From Methanomethylovorans sp041447285 (GTDB lineage: Archaea; Halobacteriota; Methanosarcinia; Methanosarcinales; Methanosarcinaceae): a stretch of DNA of 64,000 bases. This document shows, one piece after another, positions 61,046 through 64,000 of the stretch; position 1 is the first letter of the stretch, and each line of letters begins with the position of its first letter. Under the pieces are notes generated by a model. That model did not search any database. It was not told the DNA's origin and saw only the letters and a program-made list of their open reading frames with translations. The stretch is from the NCBI RefSeq assembly GCF_041447285.1, contig NZ_JBGMEB010000006.1, positions 186,001-250,000 on the forward strand. Reading direction: 5' to 3'. The position numbers and the translations under genes are program-made.

Positions 61046-62281
61046 TCAAGTTCCTGACTTCCATCCACACATATAGTCGCATTGTCCCTGACTCAGAGAA
61101 TCAATGCTAACATCCATGGACTTTAGCTTAAGTTCAGCTACATGCATATCGATTTCATGGGGTACGGTATGTACTCCGTTTGAGAGCTTGTTCTGAGCTA
61201 TATGTCTTACACATAATGCCTGATTTGCAAAGCTCATGTCCATAACTTCGGCAGGATGTCCGTCGCCTGCTGCAAGGTTAACCAGTCTTCCTTCGGCAAG
61301 AACGTACACTTTTCTATTTCCAATGTCGTACTCCTTAATGTTCTTGCGCACAGTACGCACTCCTTTGGACATGCTCTCCAAATCCTCCAGATTAATCTCT
61401 ACATTAAAGTGACCTGAATTTGAAAGGATCGCTCCATCCTTAATAACTTCAAAGTGCTCTCTGGTAAGAATATCACAATTTCCTGTGGTAGTCACAAAGA
61501 TGTCTCCGATCTTTGCTGCCTCTTTCATAGGCATGACCAGATTTCCGTCCATCTTTGCTTCAAGGGCGCGTATGGGGTCAATCTCTGTGACAATCACATT
61601 AGCGCCAAGTCCTCTTGCACGCATTGCAACTCCCTTGCCGCACCATCCATAGCCTCCTACTACCACGTTCTTACCTGCAACCAGCAGGTTTGTAGTGCGC
61701 ATTATGCCGTCCCAGGATGACTGTCCGGTTCCATACCTATTATCGAACATGAACTTTGTCATGGCATCGTTGACAGCCATTACCGGCATTTTCAGTTCGC
61801 CGTCCTTCTCCATGGCCTTCAGCCTGTGTATGCCCGTAGTAGTCTCCTCGCATCCTCCAAGTATTGCAGGTAGCAGGTCCTGTCTTTCAGTATGCAGCTT
61901 GAATATAAGGTCTGCACCATCATCTATTGTGATATCCGGCTTTATGTCAAGCACTTTATCCATCGCAGCATAATACTCTTTATTGCTGCATTCATACTTT
62001 GCACATGAGTCTATATTATCCCGTGTGCCTAAAGCTGCAGACACATCATCCTGTGTGCTCAGGGGGTTGCATCCCGTTATTGCTACTTTTGCACCACCTG
62101 CAGCCAGTGTCTCCACAAGCACTGCAGTCTTTGCTTCTACATGCAAAGCCATTGCAATCCTATGTCCTTCCAGCGGCTTTTCTTTCTCAAAGTTCTTTCT
62201 GATTATATCCAGCACTGGCATGTGAGCGCGAGCCCACTCTATTTTCTGATTACCGGATTCTATTAGTCCTTCTTTGTCCAT
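61046..62281 (-). CDS. ahcY: Adenosylhomocysteinase family enzyme (possibly S-inosylhomocysteine hydrolase)
   Basis: A 411-aa NAD-dependent hydrolase. HVEAKTAVLVETLAAGGAKV, DDGADLIFKLH, ETTTGIHRL, the NAD-binding VVGGYGWCGKGVAMRARGLG and the C-terminal NLAAGDGHPAEVMDMSFANQ are characteristic. It lacks the ~40-aa insert and the C-terminal Lys-Tyr extension of eukaryotic/plant enzymes. In Methanocaldococcus jannaschii the homolog acts on S-inosylhomocysteine made by the DadD deaminase. Here the gene lies 35 bp behind a DadD-like gene on the same strand, supporting the same two-step route to homocysteine and hypoxanthine-type products. Plain SAH hydrolysis remains possible. Confidence 0.94.
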   Translation of the reverse strand: MDKEGLIESGNQKIEWARAHMPVLDIIRKNFEKEKPLEGHRIAMALHVEAKTAVLVETLAAGGAKVAITGCNPLSTQDDVSAALGTRDNIDSCAKYECSNKEYYAAMDKVLDIKPDITIDDGADLIFKLHTERQDLLPAILGGCEETTTGIHRLKAMEKDGELKMPVMAVNDAMTKFMFDNRYGTGQSSWDGIMRTTNLLVAGKNVVVGGYGWCGKGVAMRARGLGANVIVTEIDPIRALEAKMDGNLVMPMKEAAKIGDIFVTTTGNCDILTREHFEVIKDGAILSNSGHFNVEINLEDLESMSKGVRTVRKNIKEYDIGNRKVYVLAEGRLVNLAAGDGHPAEVMDMSFANQALCVRHIAQNKLSNGVHTVPHEIDMHVAELKLKSMDVSIDSLSQGQCDYMCGWKSGT

Positions 62282-62316
62282 TCTGATATCTCCATTAAAC
62301 TCGTTTTATAGGGTAA

Positions 62317-63618
62317 TTATTCAACTACCCTTGCTATAAGATTCTCTGCAGCTATGCTTGCCTGTTCTATAACTTTCATTTCATCCATGCAGAGTACTTT
62401 ATAATCTTGCATGAGTACCTTTCCATTGACAATGGTTGTCATCACATCTTTTCCATTAGCACTATATACTAAGTGTGAAGCAGCATCGTAAAATGGTCTC
62501 ATATGAGCTTTATTTTTATCAACTATTATAACGTCTGCAAACGCTCCTTTACATATCATACCTGCATTTATGCCAAGTGCTTTGGCCCCATTCACTGTTG
62601 CCATCTTGAGCACTTCTTTAGCAGGAAGTGCCGTCGGGTCCATGGTGCTGACCTTCTGCAACAATGCTGCAAGTTTCATTTCCTCGAACATATCAAGGTT
62701 ATTGTTGGATGCGCACCCATCAGTTCCCAGGCAAACGTTTGAGCCATATTTCAGAAGCTTGGTCACAGGGGCTATTCCAGATGCAAGTTTCATGTTACTT
62801 ACAGGATTGTGTGATATATTCACTCCTTTTTCAGCCAATATTTTAATATCTCCGTCAGATAACCACACGCAATGAGCAGCAACGACATCACTATCAAAGA
62901 AGCCAATATTATTCAGCATGTGTATAGAGCACATACCATATTTTTCTTTCATCTCTTTCAGTTCAGCTTCCGTTTCCAGGACATGGATGTGTACTTTCAC
63001 ACCATCTTCTCTTGCTTTTTCCCTCACCCTCTCCAGAAATTCCCGGGAACAAGTGTTAGGTGCATGAGGCCCATACATTGCTGTTATCCTTCCATCTGCC
63101 TTACCATGCCATCTCTGCACGAACCGGCTGCCTTCCTTCAATTCAGCATCTGCTTTCTCTTTATTTCCAAGCTCTATCATTCCATATGATAAGGCAGCTC
63201 TTATTCCTGTTTCCTGTACTGCTTTTGCCGTTTCATCCATATGGAAGTACATGTCATTGAAACAAGTTGTACCGCTTTTGATCATCTCAAGGCAGGCCAG
63301 TAAAGTACCATTGTATACATCGCTATCAGTAAGCTTTGCTTCTGCAGGCCATATATGCTCCTGTAGCCACAGGGAAAGAGGCAGATCATCTGCGTATCCT
63401 CTGAAAAGTGTCATAGCTGCATGAGTGTGTGTGTTCACCAGGCCAGGCATGACAATGCCTCCATGCGCATCAATTATTGTTTCTGCAGTTTCATTGGTCT
63501 TTTCTCCAACTTCCGTGATGACCCCGTTTTCTATGACTACCACGCCGTTCTTGAACTCACGTTCCTTGCCGGGTTCCATTGTAAGGATGTGCCCGTTCTT
63601 TATAATTATGTCAGCCAT
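62317..63618 (-). CDS. dadD: 5'-deoxyadenosine/MTA/SAH deaminase (DadD/MtaD type amidohydrolase)
   Basis: A 433-aa amidohydrolase from the ATG at 63618 (MADIIIKNGHILTMEPGKE). The longer frame to 63657 would overlap the upstream HD gene by 35 bp. Metal ligands are visible: VNTHTHAAMTLFRGYADDLP, HVLETEAELKEM, VAAHCVWLSD and LGTDGCASNNNLDMFEEMK. It deaminates adenosine-type SAM by-products such as 5'-deoxyadenosine, methylthioadenosine and S-adenosylhomocysteine to inosine forms. Radical-SAM enzymes are abundant in methanogens and produce 5'-deoxyadenosine, so its recycling is essential. Operon order on the minus strand: HD protein, this gene, ahcY. Confidence 0.93.
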   Translation of the reverse strand: MADIIIKNGHILTMEPGKEREFKNGVVVIENGVITEVGEKTNETAETIIDAHGGIVMPGLVNTHTHAAMTLFRGYADDLPLSLWLQEHIWPAEAKLTDSDVYNGTLLACLEMIKSGTTCFNDMYFHMDETAKAVQETGIRAALSYGMIELGNKEKADAELKEGSRFVQRWHGKADGRITAMYGPHAPNTCSREFLERVREKAREDGVKVHIHVLETEAELKEMKEKYGMCSIHMLNNIGFFDSDVVAAHCVWLSDGDIKILAEKGVNISHNPVSNMKLASGIAPVTKLLKYGSNVCLGTDGCASNNNLDMFEEMKLAALLQKVSTMDPTALPAKEVLKMATVNGAKALGINAGMICKGAFADVIIVDKNKAHMRPFYDAASHLVYSANGKDVMTTIVNGKVLMQDYKVLCMDEMKVIEQASIAAENLIARVVE

Positions 63619-63622
63619 GTTA

Positions 63623-64000
63623 TCACTTGATGTAGCATGTCTCTTCCTGAAGTGCATTCAGGTACACATGCATCAATTTTAGTCGTTCTCTTGCTATCTC
63701 TCTGGCAGTACCAGTATTAAGTCGTTCTAATATTTTGAACGGTTTTTTTTCCATATAATCATAGAATCCCTCAAGTGGGTCATCCATATAAGCATTCGTG
63801 GATGTCTCTTTCACTGTTCCTATGCTGGATCTCAAGGCGCGTAAAGCACCCATAGAAACAAGGGATCTGAAAATACCCACAGCACCAAGAGCATCTATTC
63901 TGTCAGCATCCTGTAATATCTTTGCTTCCAGCGTTTGAGCCTCAAGCCCACGGCTGAATCTGTGGGATCGAATGCAAGCTGTGACATGATCTATCAGGCC
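63623..64000 (-). CDS. HD-domain phosphohydrolase, 3' part (5' end outside window)
   Basis: The frame is open to the window edge, giving 125 residues of a longer protein. It begins ...GLIDHVTACIRSHRFSRG, followed by KILQDADRIDALGAVGIFR, the second half of an HD domain of the YedJ/COG1418 type in which LQDADxLDALGAIG is the hallmark with the catalytic Asp. The C-terminal ~80 residues (FYDYMEKKPFKILERLNTG...) are the usual helical tail. The upstream HD pair is outside the window. Likely a nucleotide or phosphate-ester phosphohydrolase. Its stop is 4 bp before the deaminase start, so it belongs to the same operon. Confidence 0.88.
   Translation of the reverse strand, partial: GLIDHVTACIRSHRFSRGLEAQTLEAKILQDADRIDALGAVGIFRSLVSMGALRALRSSIGTVKETSTNAYMDDPLEGFYDYMEKKPFKILERLNTGTAREIARERLKLMHVYLNALQEETCYIK

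Noticed and set aside
1..64000. CRISPR array or cas genes
   Set aside because: No regularly spaced direct repeats and no Cas-like proteins were seen anywhere in the window.

Overview
The window comes from the chromosome of a methylotrophic or acetotrophic methanogenic archaeon of the Methanosarcinaceae type (relatives such as Methanococcoides, Methanolobus or Methanomethylovorans). Evidence: an archaeal RNA polymerase/translation cluster with rpoB split into B'' and B' and rpoA split into A' and A''; TATA-box promoters with leaderless or GGTGAT/GGAGG-led genes; a form II/III RuBisCO of the Methanococcoides burtonii kind; an IS5-type insertion sequence resembling those of Methanosarcina; geranylgeranyl reductase; and a small sulfite-reductase-like protein. 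The assignment rests on recognising families, not on a database search.

Layout. 1-2.9 kb: end of pyrE, then purD, argF and tRNA-Leu(CAG). 3.0-8.7 kb: a self-regulated TetR/ABC-2 export cassette with a secreted protein, a DHA2-type drug exporter, and a small lipoprotein built of sequon-rich repeats. 8.7-17.3 kb: DUF2227 membrane protein, Schlafen/AlbA_2 protein, RuBisCO, a 1073-aa exported TPR protein and purB. 17.3-17.85 kb: a hairpin-rich stretch with decayed coding pieces. 17.85-26.5 kb: uvrA, a 50-aa DUF1328 membrane protein, a large FAD/Fe-S oxidoreductase with a methionine-proline tail, pyruvate kinase and msrA. 26.7-30.9 kb: a histidine kinase, then a five-gene redox/sulfur-type operon (Dsr-like protein, cupin, CGGC protein, ferredoxin, GXGXG protein) divergent from a cysteine-rich HxlR regulator.

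31.2-40.7 kb: glycerate kinase, archaeal TatD, an isocitrate-type dehydrogenase facing a Re-citrate-synthase-like enzyme, a defective IS5-type element (17-bp perfect inverted ends, 8-bp target duplication), an ACT-domain protein, geranylgeranyl reductase, a HAD hydrolase, a 46-aa orphan ORF and an anchored alpha/beta hydrolase. 40.9-47.0 kb: PAS histidine kinase, a 55-aa membrane ORF, tRNA-Arg(CCG), a DEAD-box helicase with a long leader, a CDGSH protein and a DUF1641/SQR-like pair. 47.2-60.6 kb (minus strand): rpoH-rpoB2-rpoB1-rpoA1-rpoA2-rpl30e-nusA-rps12-rps7-fusA-tuf-rps10. 60.7-64 kb: tRNA-Lys(TTT), then an HD hydrolase, dadD/mtaD and ahcY, read in that order on the minus strand.

How the genes fit together. 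Most are housekeeping (nucleotide and arginine synthesis, transcription, translation, SAM recycling). RuBisCO, glycerate 2-kinase and pyruvate kinase all act at the phosphoglycerate-to-pyruvate level. The Re-citrate-synthase-like enzyme and the isocitrate-type dehydrogenase could together supply 2-oxoglutarate. The adjacent dadD and ahcY point to SAM by-product recycling through S-inosylhomocysteine. The best candidates for undescribed biology are the Dsr-like/CGGC/cupin/ferredoxin/GXGXG operon with its HxlR regulator, the methionine-rich tail on the 1015-aa oxidoreductase, and the 19-residue sequon-repeat lipoprotein.
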